64,000 nucleotides of DNA from Paraplanobispora siamensis. Its GTDB lineage: Bacteria; Actinomycetota; Actinomycetes; Streptosporangiales; Streptosporangiaceae. The notes under the pieces were generated by a model that ran no database searches, was not told the origin of the DNA, and saw nothing but the letters and a program-made list of their open reading frames with translations. Made by a program: the position numbers and the translations under genes. This document shows positions 8,985 to 17,851 of this stretch, piece after piece. The stretch is taken from the NCBI RefSeq assembly GCF_016863175.1, contig NZ_BOOJ01000066.1, forward strand, positions 1 to 64,000, written 5' to 3'. Each line of letters begins with the position of its first letter. Positions within the stretch are counted from its first letter, which is position 1.

Positions 8985-9218
8985 GTAGGCGCGGAAGGCG
9001 ATGTGCGTCTCGGTGTGCAGGACGCCGGCCACCTTGTTGATCCGGCCGGGGACCACCTCGGCGATCTCCTCGTAGGCGGCGACGCGCACCATGGCCATCA
9101 GGTCGTATTCGCCGGTGATGGAGTAGACCTCGCTCACCCCGTCGATCTCGGCGATCGTCTGGGCGACCTCGGGGATCCGGTCCACCTCGGCGTTGATGTG
9201 CACGATCGCGGTGACCAC
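8931..9218 (-). CDS. Lrp/AsnC ligand-binding domain protein (no HTH)
   Basis: A 95-residue stand-alone RAM domain: the effector-binding, oligomerising half of Lrp/AsnC regulators without the DNA-binding half (AIVHINAEVDRIPEV, then VYSITGEYDLMAMV). Such proteins may sense amino acids or form mixed oligomers with full-length Lrp proteins. Start GTG 9218 is set by a strong GGAGG four bases upstream; longer frames have no ribosome site. The gene order trpD, Lrp-domain gene, DnaQ-like gene is conserved in actinobacteria. Confidence 0.9.
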   Translation of the reverse strand: MVTAIVHINAEVDRIPEVAQTIAEIDGVSEVYSITGEYDLMAMVRVAAYEEIAEVVPGRINKVAGVLHTETHIAFRAYSRHDLDAAFSIGLSESD

Positions 9219-9339
9219 GCTTCCTCCTCGTTGAGTACGGCTTGCCGCATCCGAAGTTATCAGCGCCCCGGCCGGGCGTCGCCGCCGCTGTGCCGAAGAT
9301 CCGCACAGCGCCCGGAAGGGCTTTCCGGCAGGAGGGTCC

Positions 9340-11112
9340 TCAGCGTTCGGGGCGGCCCTCACGCCACCGGCGCGGCTCCGAGTCTCCTGCCCGGTAGGCG
9401 CGCTCGATGCGCCCCATGAGCCGGCCCGCGCCCGAGACCGGCAGGCTCCAGGTGCCCTCCACCTGGACCAGCCGCACGCCCGGGGACTCCAGCCAGCGCA
9501 GGATGCACTCGGTCTCCTCGGCGCTGGCCGCGGGGATCGGGCCCGGACCCGTGGCGACGGTCTCCGCGGTGGCCACCAGGGCGTCCACGACGGGCGTGGG
9601 GTGGACCCCCTTGTCCAGCACCCCGGCCGAGGCCAGGCGGCCGTAGCGGATGACGTGGACGTCCCAGCGGCCGTCGGGCAGCGGGCCGGCCGCCACCATC
9701 TGCGGGATGGAGGTCAGCGACCGCAGCCGCTGCATCCGGGCCGAGGTGCGCACGTAGGCGGCGAGCCGGTCGCGGTCGACTGCGGCCTCCTCGTAGCGCT
9801 GGTCGCCGGACAGCCGGTCCATCCGGGCCTCGATCGCGGAGAAGACCGGGGCGGCGTCCAGCTCCATGGCCTGCCGGGCGGCGGCGGCGTGCGCGCCGTA
9901 CTCCTCGGCGCTCTGGCGGCCCTCGCACGGCGCCCCGCACCTGCCGAGCCCGGCCAGCGCGCACGCCGAGCGCAGGGCGTGCCCGGTGAGCCGCAGCGGG
10001 ATCTTGTCGGTGCACTGGCGCAGCGGGATCGCCTCGTGCAGCGCGGCGCGCGCGTCCTCGGCGGTGCGGGCGCTGGTGAACGGGCCGAGGTAGCCGGCCC
10101 CGTCGTCCTTGATCTCGCGGACGATCGACAGACGGGGGAAGGGCTCGTCGGTGAGCTTGAGCCAGACGACCTTCTCCGGGAAGCGGGACCTGCGGTTGTA
10201 ACGGGGCTTGGCCGAGCCGATCAGCCGGAGCTCCCTGATCTCGGCCTCCAGCGCGGTCGCGCAGACGATCGTCCGGACCCGCACGGCGATGCCGACCATC
10301 TCCCGGATCCGGGGGCGGGTCTCGCTCGCGGTGAAGTAACTGCGCACCCGGGTGCGCAGGTTGACGCTCTTGCCCACGTAGAGCGGCTCGCCGCGCTCGT
10401 CCTCGAAGACGTAGACGCCCGGGGCGGAGGGCACCGCGTCGGCCAGGTGCCGCTTGCGGCGCTGCTCGGGCGAGGGGGCGCGCACGAAGCCCTTGAGCTC
10501 CTCCAGGGTGTGCACGCCGAAGGACCCGGCGCGCTCCAGGAGCGCGTGCAGCACGTCGACGGTGGCCCTGGCGTCGGACAGGGCGCGGTGGCAGGGCTCG
10601 GTTGAGCTGAAGAGCTTGGCCAGCGTGGAGAGCTTGCAGTTGGGCGCCTCGTCGCGGGTCAGGAGCTTGCGCGCCAGGGTGACCGTGTCGACCACGGGAT
10701 GGTCGGGCGGCGGGTAGCCGTGGGCCGCGCAGGCCGCCTTGACGAACCCCACGTCGAAACCGGCGTTGTGGGCCACCAGCGTGCTGCCCCGGGCGAACTC
10801 CAGGAAGGCCGGCAGGACGGAGTCGATCTTCGGCGCCGCGGCGACCATGACGTCGGTGATGCCGGTCAGCACCGAGATGAACGGGGGGATCGGTGTCCCG
10901 GGGTCGACCAGGGTGCCGAACTCGCCCAGCACCTGACCGCCCCTGACCTTGACCGCGCCGATCTCGGTGATCGCGTGCTCGCCCGCGGAGACGCCCGTGG
11001 TCTCCAGGTCGAACACCACGAACGTGATCTGGTCGAGCGGGGTGCCCAGCTCGTCCAGCGTTCCCTGCACGGCGTTTTCCACGGTCATGACCATAAGAGG
11101 ACCGACCGACAT
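9340..11112 (-). CDS. DEDDh exonuclease fused to UvrC-like GIY-YIG nuclease
   Basis: A 590-residue two-domain nuclease. Residues about 30-195 are a DnaQ-type 3'-5' exonuclease with ExoI FDLETTG (Asp35, Glu37), ExoII VAHNAGFD and ExoIII HRALSDAR. Residues about 225-310 are a GIY-YIG domain (PGVYVFEDERGEPLYVGKS), like the N-terminal half of UvrC or the Cho endonuclease. The remaining C-terminal part contains a Cys-containing UvrC-like segment (CALAGLGRCGAPC). This fusion is widespread in actinobacteria and is presumed to act in DNA repair. ATG 11112 lacks an obvious Shine-Dalgarno; ATG 11091 or 11085 are alternatives. Confidence 0.93.
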   Translation of the reverse strand: MSVGPLMVMTVENAVQGTLDELGTPLDQITFVVFDLETTGVSAGEHAITEIGAVKVRGGQVLGEFGTLVDPGTPIPPFISVLTGITDVMVAAAPKIDSVLPAFLEFARGSTLVAHNAGFDVGFVKAACAAHGYPPPDHPVVDTVTLARKLLTRDEAPNCKLSTLAKLFSSTEPCHRALSDARATVDVLHALLERAGSFGVHTLEELKGFVRAPSPEQRRKRHLADAVPSAPGVYVFEDERGEPLYVGKSVNLRTRVRSYFTASETRPRIREMVGIAVRVRTIVCATALEAEIRELRLIGSAKPRYNRRSRFPEKVVWLKLTDEPFPRLSIVREIKDDGAGYLGPFTSARTAEDARAALHEAIPLRQCTDKIPLRLTGHALRSACALAGLGRCGAPCEGRQSAEEYGAHAAAARQAMELDAAPVFSAIEARMDRLSGDQRYEEAAVDRDRLAAYVRTSARMQRLRSLTSIPQMVAAGPLPDGRWDVHVIRYGRLASAGVLDKGVHPTPVVDALVATAETVATGPGPIPAASAEETECILRWLESPGVRLVQVEGTWSLPVSGAGRLMGRIERAYRAGDSEPRRWREGRPER

Positions 11113-11186
11113 TTAGCGCGCCGGAGCCGTTCCCGGCATGCCGGACCGTCGTTTCCGGTATGCGGGCGACCGCCGGCGGAGCCGGG

Positions 11187-11393
11187 TCAGTCCCGGCTGC
11201 CGGCCGAGTACAGGGCCAGGCCGATCGCGCCGAGCACGAGGCCCGCGACGGCCTCGTACCCCTCCAGGAAGCCGACGCGGTTGACCAGGAGCAGGTCGTG
11301 CGCCCATCTCCACCAGCCCAGGACCGCGTTCACCACGGTCACCCCGCCCTGGAGGAGCAGCAGCGCCCCCAGCAGCTTGAGAAGTTTCCTCAC
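11187..11393 (-). CDS. small two-helix membrane protein
   Basis: A 68-residue protein starting at GTG 11393 (RKLLKLLGALLLLQGG). It has two hydrophobic helices separated by a short Trp-rich loop (LGWWRWAHDLL) and ends in SAGSRD. A longer frame upstream would add a basic, Pro-rich segment without hydrophobic character. I do not recognise the family. It is divergent from the sensor kinase at 11492. Confidence 0.6.
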   Translation of the reverse strand: MRKLLKLLGALLLLQGGVTVVNAVLGWWRWAHDLLLVNRVGFLEGYEAVAGLVLGAIGLALYSAGSRD

Positions 11394-11491
11394 GCCGCCG
11401 ATCGTCGTCCGGCGGCACCGCGGGCGGCTACCCCCGAAGGTCGGCGGCGGATCGACTTTGGTCGGTTCCGAAAGCACATGAACTACTCGTA

Positions 11492-12748
11492 ATGTCAGTG
11501 AACGTGACCCAGCACGTGACGGAGTACCGGTGGTTGCTGCCGGGGAGCCTGCGGGACGCGCCGCGGCAGCGGAGGGCCGGGGTCCGGCGCTCGACCCGCG
11601 ACTGGATCGTGGACATCGTCATCTTCCTGCTGGCCGCCGGGCTGGGTCTCCTGTCGGTGGAGGCGGTGCAGGCCGAGGCGGGGCTGTCCGAGCCGATGCG
11701 GATCGTCGACCAGCTCGTCGGGTTCGCCGCGTGCGTCGCGGTGTGGCTGCGCCGCCGCTGGCCCGTGGGGCTGGCCCTCGTGCTCGCGCCGGTCTCGGTC
11801 CTGTCGAGCGTCTCGGGCGGGGCGGCCGTCGCGGCGATGTTCACGGTGGTCGTGCACCGGCCGTTCAAGATCGCGGCACCGGTGGTCGCGGTCCACCTCC
11901 TGACGATCCCCGTCTACGTGAAACTGCGCCCGGACCCCACTCTGGCCGCCGGGTGGGCGATGACGCTGTGGACCCTGGTCACGCTGGTCGTAGTGATGTG
12001 GGGCATGTTCGTGCGGGCCCGCCGGCAGCTGGTGGTCTCCCTGCGCGAACGGGCCGAGCGCTCCGAGGCGGAGGCCGAGCTGCGGGTGGAGCGGGCCAGG
12101 CACCTCGAGCGCGAGCGCATCGCCCGGGAGATGCACGACGTGCTCGCCCACCGGCTCTCGCTGCTCAGCGTGCACGCGGGCGCGCTGGAGTACCACCGGG
12201 GCATGCCGGCCGAGGACGTGGCCAAGGCGGCCGGAGTGATCCGCTCGGGCGCCCACCAGGCGCTCCAGGACCTGCGCGAGGTCATCGGCGTGCTCCGGCA
12301 CGGCGCCGAGGACACCACCCCCGACCGGCCGCAGCCGACGCTGGCCGACCTGGCCGGCCTGGCCGAGGAGTCCAGGGCGGCGGGCATGGACGTCACCCTC
12401 GAACTGAGGGTCGGCGACCACGGGGAGGTCCCGGCGGGGCTGGGCCGCAACGTCTACCGGATCGCGCAGGAGGGACTGACCAACGCCCGCAAGCACGCCG
12501 CCGACGCGCCGGTGAGCGTGGTGGTCACGGGCGGGCCCGGCGACGGGCTCACTCTCGAGGTCCGCAATCCCGTGACCGGGGGCCAGTCCATCCCGGGCAG
12601 CGGCACCGGCCTGATCGGCCTCACCGAGCGGGCCCAGCTCATGGGCGGGCGCCTGGAGTACGGCAGGGCGCCCGACGGCCGCTTCCGGCTCAGCGCGTGG
12701 CTGCCGTGGCGGGCCGAGGACGCGGCGGACGTCGCGGGGGCGGCGTGA
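11492..12748 (+). CDS. NarL-type sensor histidine kinase
   Basis: A 418-residue kinase with a multi-helix membrane domain (about residues 38-175), a coiled linker rich in Glu and Arg, a HisKA_3 helix (REMHDVLAHRLSLLS, His215) and a HATPase_c domain ending in GTGLIGLTERAQLMGGRLEYG. The membrane region has no recognisable ligand-binding fold, as in LiaS/DesK-like sensors. It is directly followed by its response regulator in the same direction and forms a complete two-component system. Confidence 0.93.
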   Translation: MSVNVTQHVTEYRWLLPGSLRDAPRQRRAGVRRSTRDWIVDIVIFLLAAGLGLLSVEAVQAEAGLSEPMRIVDQLVGFAACVAVWLRRRWPVGLALVLAPVSVLSSVSGGAAVAAMFTVVVHRPFKIAAPVVAVHLLTIPVYVKLRPDPTLAAGWAMTLWTLVTLVVVMWGMFVRARRQLVVSLRERAERSEAEAELRVERARHLERERIAREMHDVLAHRLSLLSVHAGALEYHRGMPAEDVAKAAGVIRSGAHQALQDLREVIGVLRHGAEDTTPDRPQPTLADLAGLAEESRAAGMDVTLELRVGDHGEVPAGLGRNVYRIAQEGLTNARKHAADAPVSVVVTGGPGDGLTLEVRNPVTGGQSIPGSGTGLIGLTERAQLMGGRLEYGRAPDGRFRLSAWLPWRAEDAADVAGAA

Positions 12749-12794
12749 GACGTGGCGGCGGGCGTGGGGAGATCGAGGGGATCAAGGGGAGGGC

Positions 12795-13511
12795 ATGGCC
12801 GGTGCGACGGAGAACGCGGCTAACGTGATCGACATGGACTCCTCCCTCCCCCCGCGGCCGATCCGGGTTCTGGTCGTCGACGACGACGCGCTCGTCCGGG
12901 CCGGGCTGTCGATGATCCTGGGCGGCGCCGACGACATCGTCGTCGTCGGGGAGGCCGCGGACGGGGACGAGGTGCAGCCGATGGTGGCCGGGCACCGGCC
13001 CGACGTGGTGCTGATGGACATCCGCATGCCCCGCGTGGACGGGCTGACCGCGACCGAACTCCTGCGGTCCTGCGCCCCGGCCCCCGAGGTGGTCATCCTG
13101 ACGACCTTCCACGCCGACGCCCAGGTGCTGCGCGCGCTGCGCGCCGGGGCGGCCGGGTTCCTGCTCAAGGACACCCCGCCGGGCGAGCTGGTCGCCGCGA
13201 TCCGCAAGGTAGGGGCGGGCGAGCCCATCCTGTCTCCCGCCGTGACCCGCCAGCTCATCGCCCACGTCGCCGACGGCGGCGCGGTGACCCGCCGCGAACG
13301 GGCGCTGGGACTGCTGGCCGAGCTCAGCGAGCGCGAGCACGAGGTCGCGGTGGCGGTCGGCAGGGGCAGATCCAACGCGGAGATCGCCTCCGAGCTCTAC
13401 ATGAGCGTGGCCACGGTCAAGGCCCACGTCTCACGGATCCTGACCAAGTTCGACCTGAACAACCGCGTCCAGATCGCCCTGATAGTCCACGACGCTGGCC
13501 ACCTGCACTGA
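12795..13511 (+). CDS. NarL/LuxR response regulator
   Basis: A receiver domain (VVDDDALVRAG, phospho-acceptor Asp75 in VVLMDIRMP, LLKD as the conserved lysine) joined to a LuxR helix-turn-helix (LSEREHEVAVAVGRGRSN to ATVKAHVSRI). It is the partner of the kinase 46 bases upstream. Two starts are possible: ATG 12795 behind GGGGAGG, and ATG 12834, which has TAACGT exactly seven bases upstream, the leaderless pattern seen elsewhere here, and gives a more typical N-terminus (MDSSLPPRPIRVLVVDDD). Both could be used. Confidence 0.93.
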   Translation: MAGATENAANVIDMDSSLPPRPIRVLVVDDDALVRAGLSMILGGADDIVVVGEAADGDEVQPMVAGHRPDVVLMDIRMPRVDGLTATELLRSCAPAPEVVILTTFHADAQVLRALRAGAAGFLLKDTPPGELVAAIRKVGAGEPILSPAVTRQLIAHVADGGAVTRRERALGLLAELSEREHEVAVAVGRGRSNAEIASELYMSVATVKAHVSRILTKFDLNNRVQIALIVHDAGHLH

Positions 13512-13630
13512 CCGCCGGGCCGCCTGCGCCGGCAGGTCGGTCACCGGGGCCTCGGACCCCTTTCGGGCGGTCGCGCTCCGGAGGTCGGACGGGCACTGGT
13601 CTGCGGCCGCCGCGCTGACAGACTGGAGAG

Positions 13631-16555
13631 GTGGGCATCGACCGGCGGCCGGGCGTCTTCGTCGGACGCGAGCGCGAGACGACGACGCTGCGCGAGATGG
13701 CGGCGGCCGCCCGGCGGGGCCGGGGCGGGGTCGTCCTGGTGTCGGGACCCGCGGGCATCGGCAAGTCCCGCCTGGTGGAGGAGGCCTTCGCCGGTGACCG
13801 GAACGTCCTGAGAGGCCGCTGCCCCGCCGAGGAGGGCGTCCCACCGCTGTGGCCGTGGCTGCGCGCCGCCTCCCGCGTCCTGGGCGGCACGCCGTCCGGG
13901 GACGCCCTCCTGAGCGTTCCCGCGGACGCCGTGGACGCCTCGGGCGCCGTGGACGCGGCGGAGACCGCGGCGGCGCGCTTCAGGCTGCTCGCCTCCCTGG
14001 CCGACGCCCTCATCGGGGCGGCGGAGGCCGCGCGGGGGCTGGTGGTGGTGATCGAGGACCTTCACGACGCCGACGAGGCGTCCCTGGCGTTGCTCCGCCG
14101 GGTCGCGGCGGAGGTCGCGGACTCCCGGCTGCTCGTCGTCGCGACGCACCGGGACGCCACCGGACGGGCGGCCTTCACCGGGACCCTCGCCGAGGTCGCC
14201 CGCGGCGGGGCCGTACGGACGATCCCGCTCACCCCGTTCACCGAGCGGGACGTCGCGCGCTGCCTCGCACCCCTGCCCGGCGGGGCCGATCTCGCCCGCC
14301 CGGTGCACGAGCGCACCGGCGGGCTCCCGCTGCTGGTGTCGGCGATGGCACGGGCGCTGGCCGAAGCCGGCGGCAGCGGTGCGGCCGACGGCGGGAGGCG
14401 GCTCCCCGAGCTGCCTCCGGCGGATCTGCGCCTCCTCGTCCAGGGGATGCTCGGCGGGCTCGGCCCGGAGGCCCGGGACACGGTGGAGGCCGCGGCGGTG
14501 CTCGGCGAGGACGTCGACGCCGGGCTTCTCGCCGAGATCCGGGGCGTGCCGCCGGCGGCGGTCTCCGGCCGTCTGGAGGCGCTGGTCGAGGCAGGCCTGC
14601 TGGTCCGCGCCGGCGACACCTCGCCGCCCCGCTACCGCTTCGCCCACGCCCTGGTCCGCGAGGGTGTCGTGGTGGAACCGACGGCCGCCGCCGCGCTGCA
14701 CCGCAGGGCGGCCGAGATCCTGCAGCGGCGGGCGGGCGCCGACCCCGCCAGGGCCGCCCGGGTCGCGGCGCACTGGCGGCGGGCCGGAGACGACCTCGGG
14801 GCCCTGCGCGCCACGGTGCGGTGGGCGCGGGCCGCCGCCGCGCACGCGTTGCGGACACCGGCCCCCGAGGAGGCGGTCCGCTCGCTCGGGCACGCCCTGG
14901 ACGCGCTGGACAGGACGGGAGCCGCACCGGCCGAACGGGCCGGACTCCTGGTCGAGCTCGCCTCCGCCGAGTACGTGGCGGGCCGCATCTCCCGGAGCCT
15001 GCGCCACTGCCACGACGCGGCGGACGCGGCGGAGTCCGCCGGGCGCCCGGACCTGCTCGCCTCGGCCGCGCTCGTCGTCCGCAGGGCGGGCGACCCGGCG
15101 GTCCTCATGACGGTGGCCGCCCTGTGCGAGCGCGCCTTGTCGGCCCTCGACCTCGCGGACGCGACAGGCTCCCGGCAGTACGGCGGCGCCGTGGACCGGG
15201 AGGTCGTGCGGGCCCGGGTGCTCGCGCGGAAGGCGTGCACGGAGGTGGAGGCCGGGCGGCCCGGGAGCGAGGAGGTGACGGGGCGGGCGTGGCGGCTGGC
15301 CGGGGAGTGCGGAGACCCGGCCGCCTCGCTGGACGCGGCACGGGCCAGGGCCGGGCTGCTCGACCGGCCGCAGGACGTGGGGGAACGCCTGCGGATGGGG
15401 GACCTGGCGGTGCGCACCGGGCTGCGCTCCGGGCAGGCGATGGCCGCCGTGCAGGGGCACATCTGGCGCGCCGACGCGGCCTACCAGCTCGTGGACGTCG
15501 CCGCCGTCGACGACGAGATCGCCCGGCTGGCCGAGATCGCCGCGACCACGCGCCTGACCGCCGCCCGGTGGCACCACCTGCGCGCGGCGGCGGCGCGCGA
15601 GGCGCTGTCCGGCCGGTTCGAGCGCGCGCGCTCCCTGTCGGCGGAGGCGGGGGAGACCGCCGCCCGGATGGGCGACGCGATGGCCTCGGCGTTCACGGAG
15701 ATGTTCGCGGGACTCCTGGCGCTCGTCCGCGGGGACCGGCGCGAGATCCCCGGCGGTTACCGGGAGGTCTTCGCGGCGTTGCCCCCGGTCCCGCCCGTCG
15801 AGGCCGCCCACGTGCTGCGCCTGTACCTCGACGGGGCCCGCGAGGAGGCGTTCGCCGGGTACGAGCGCCTGCGCCTGCTGCTGCGGGAGCCGCCGCGCGG
15901 GGAGCGGGGGATGGCCGTCCTGCAGAACGTGACCGAGCTCGTCGAGGCCTTCGGGGACGAGGAGGCCGCGGGCTGGGCGTACGCCCACTGGCTGCCCTGG
16001 GCCGCCGCCGGGGGCCTGCCCGGCAACGCCGACAGTTTCTGCGGCGGCTCCTGCGCGCGGGCCGTCGGCCGGATGGCCGCCGTCATGGGGCGGCTCGACG
16101 AGGCGGCGGACGCCCTGCGGTCCGCGGCGGAGGTCGACCTGCGGCTCGGCGCCGGACCCTGGCTCGTGCACACCCGGCTCGCCCTCGCCGACGTGCTGCG
16201 GCGCAGGGGGACCGGCGGCGATCACGCGGAGGCGGCGGCGCTCGCCGTACGGGCCGCGGCCGAGGCCAGGCGGCTGGACCTGCCGGGACCGCTGGCCCGC
16301 GCCGACCGCCTGGTCGCCGACCTCGAGACCCGCCGGCGCGCCGGCGATCCGCTGGCCCCGCTGACCCCACGGGAGCGCGAGGTGGCCGACCTGGTCGTCC
16401 GGGCGCTGTCGAACCGGCAGATCGCCGACCGGCTCGTCCTGAGCGAGCGCACCGTCGAGAGCCACGTGCGCAACATCCTCGTAAAGCTCGGCCTCGCCAA
16501 CCGGACGGAGCTCACCGTCCGCCTGCTCGCCGGCGGGAGGGGTCAGGCCCAGTAG
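13631..16555 (+). CDS. LAL-family LuxR regulator with AAA ATPase domain
   Basis: A 974-residue large ATP-binding regulator of the LuxR family. It has Walker A GPAGIGKSR (Lys45), Walker B VVVIEDLHDAD, a long central TPR-like helical region, and a C-terminal LuxR HTH (LTPREREVADLVVRALSNRQ to RTVESHVRNILVKL). Such proteins activate catabolic or secondary-metabolite genes on binding an inducer. Start GTG 13631 follows GGAGAG, with CAGACT as a possible -10 box further upstream. No obvious target operon adjoins it. The 3' end overlaps the convergent phosphotransferase by 13 bases. Confidence 0.93.
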   Translation: MGIDRRPGVFVGRERETTTLREMAAAARRGRGGVVLVSGPAGIGKSRLVEEAFAGDRNVLRGRCPAEEGVPPLWPWLRAASRVLGGTPSGDALLSVPADAVDASGAVDAAETAAARFRLLASLADALIGAAEAARGLVVVIEDLHDADEASLALLRRVAAEVADSRLLVVATHRDATGRAAFTGTLAEVARGGAVRTIPLTPFTERDVARCLAPLPGGADLARPVHERTGGLPLLVSAMARALAEAGGSGAADGGRRLPELPPADLRLLVQGMLGGLGPEARDTVEAAAVLGEDVDAGLLAEIRGVPPAAVSGRLEALVEAGLLVRAGDTSPPRYRFAHALVREGVVVEPTAAAALHRRAAEILQRRAGADPARAARVAAHWRRAGDDLGALRATVRWARAAAAHALRTPAPEEAVRSLGHALDALDRTGAAPAERAGLLVELASAEYVAGRISRSLRHCHDAADAAESAGRPDLLASAALVVRRAGDPAVLMTVAALCERALSALDLADATGSRQYGGAVDREVVRARVLARKACTEVEAGRPGSEEVTGRAWRLAGECGDPAASLDAARARAGLLDRPQDVGERLRMGDLAVRTGLRSGQAMAAVQGHIWRADAAYQLVDVAAVDDEIARLAEIAATTRLTAARWHHLRAAAAREALSGRFERARSLSAEAGETAARMGDAMASAFTEMFAGLLALVRGDRREIPGGYREVFAALPPVPPVEAAHVLRLYLDGAREEAFAGYERLRLLLREPPRGERGMAVLQNVTELVEAFGDEEAAGWAYAHWLPWAAAGGLPGNADSFCGGSCARAVGRMAAVMGRLDEAADALRSAAEVDLRLGAGPWLVHTRLALADVLRRRGTGGDHAEAAALAVRAAAEARRLDLPGPLARADRLVADLETRRRAGDPLAPLTPREREVADLVVRALSNRQIADRLVLSERTVESHVRNILVKLGLANRTELTVRLLAGGRGQAQ

Positions 16556-17661
16556 CTCCCGTCGAGCATCCGCTCGATGGTGGCCCGGTGCATGACCAGG
16601 TCGTCGGGGTCGGCGGGCATGGGTTGCTCGCCGAAGTGGATGCGCCGGTGCCAGACGCGGGCCATGATGACGCCGTGCCGGAGGGCGGCGTACATCTCGT
16701 AGAACTCCATGTCGCGCGGCCGGTATCCGGTCATCTCCTCATAGACCCGGCAGACGTCCTCGCGTCGCATGAAGTCGGGCAGTCCCGGCAGCTCCATGAC
16801 CTCGGTGACGTCCTGGAAGAAGCGGTGCAGGAAGATCATCCAGGAGATGTCCAGCTCCCGGGGACCGACGGCCGCCATCTCCCAGTCGAGCACCGCCACC
16901 GGGGTGAAGCCGTGATAGATCATGTTCCCGATGCGGGCGTCGCCCCAGCTCAGCACGTCGGGTCCGGGGTCGGCCGGCCAGTGCTCCTCCAGCCAGTCGA
17001 AGGCCCGCTCCAGCAGCGGGATCGGCATCGAGGAGTGCGCCCACGCGTAGTAGGCCCGCTGGTCGTCGACGTGCCTGCGCAGCGCGGAGTCCCCGGGGCC
17101 GTCGAGCTGCAGGGGACGGAGCTCCTGAGCGGTGAACGGGGCGTCGTGCAGTCTGGCCAGGACGGCCACGCTCTCCCGCTGCAGCCCCTCGCGCTCGGCG
17201 GGCGAGGCCTCCAGGAGCCAGCCCTCGAAGGTGTAGGGCAGCACGTCCGGCGGGACCCGCCCGGAGAGGCGTTCCATCACGAAGAACGGCGCGCCGAGGG
17301 GCCCGGGGTCGGGCTCGAACCACAGGGTGCGGGGCGCGGGGACGCCCGCGCGCTCCCTGGCCATCCGCATGACCTCGAACTGCCTGCCGAGGTCGTAGCT
17401 GGGGAAGACCGGCACCGCCTCGCTCGCCGGGGCCATCCGGGCGACGCACTCGGCCTTGCGGCTGCCCTCCCCGGAGACCCAGGAGGCGTCGAACAGGAGG
17501 GTCTCGCTGGACATGCCGTTGCCCGAGGGGTGGCTCAGCTCCGACAGCGTGACCGGGCAGCCCAGGCGCCCGCTCAGCCACGAGCGCATCCGGCCGTGGA
17601 GTTCACCCAGGTCGCGGGTGGAGGTCCGCATCGTCCCGTCCTGCTCACGCCGTTCGTCCAT
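16543..17661 (-). CDS. APH-fold phosphotransferase (ACAD10-like)
   Basis: A 372-residue aminoglycoside-phosphotransferase-fold protein. The catalytic loop reads LSWGDARIGNMIYHG, with Trp in place of the His of the usual HGD motif, followed by the metal-binding VLDWEMAAVGP. This form is typical of the subfamily related to the kinase domain of ACAD10, often found with acyl-CoA dehydrogenases, rather than of antibiotic-resistance kinases. Start ATG 17661 (MDERREQDG) has AGGAG six bases upstream. The substrate is unknown. The upstream region contains a palindromic element (17729-17747). Confidence 0.85.
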   Translation of the reverse strand: MDERREQDGTMRTSTRDLGELHGRMRSWLSGRLGCPVTLSELSHPSGNGMSSETLLFDASWVSGEGSRKAECVARMAPASEAVPVFPSYDLGRQFEVMRMARERAGVPAPRTLWFEPDPGPLGAPFFVMERLSGRVPPDVLPYTFEGWLLEASPAEREGLQRESVAVLARLHDAPFTAQELRPLQLDGPGDSALRRHVDDQRAYYAWAHSSMPIPLLERAFDWLEEHWPADPGPDVLSWGDARIGNMIYHGFTPVAVLDWEMAAVGPRELDISWMIFLHRFFQDVTEVMELPGLPDFMRREDVCRVYEEMTGYRPRDMEFYEMYAALRHGVIMARVWHRRIHFGEQPMPADPDDLVMHRATIERMLDGSYWA

Positions 17662-17728
17662 CGCGGTCTCCTGGGGGCCGGGGGTACGGCGTCCGTCGTC
17701 ACGCCGCGAACACAGTCGTACAACGCCA

Positions 17729-17747
17729 ACCAAACGCTTGTCCACAA
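17729..17747. promoter_or_regulatory. palindromic operator candidate in divergent promoter
   Basis: Two overlapping imperfect palindromes, ACCAAACGCTTGT and TTGT-CC-ACAA, lie about 70-85 bp upstream of the phosphotransferase start and about 105 bp upstream of the NYN gene. The first resembles TetR-type boxes of the ACCAAGCGCTTGGT kind seen near acyl-CoA metabolism genes. No TetR gene is in the window. Confidence 0.3.
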
Positions 17748-17851
17748 AACGTTCACGAGCAGGTCAGATGGCGTTCGATCTCTTATCCGGTCGGCGCCCG
17801 GGCGCGATGCCCGTACCCTTGACAGATAGACCAATCCGAGTAGGGGCCGTG

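Noticed and set aside
13541-16465. A 974-codon open frame on the minus strand, and a longer one on the plus strand over 13849-17829, both through the LAL regulator
   Set aside because: These are products of high third-position GC on the coding strand; the translations are low-complexity Arg/Gly/Pro/Ala without domains, whereas the LAL frame has Walker and LuxR motifs.
16543-17661. Aminoglycoside resistance kinase
   Set aside because: The catalytic loop has WGD in place of HGD and resembles the ACAD10-type metabolic subfamily; no resistance context is present.
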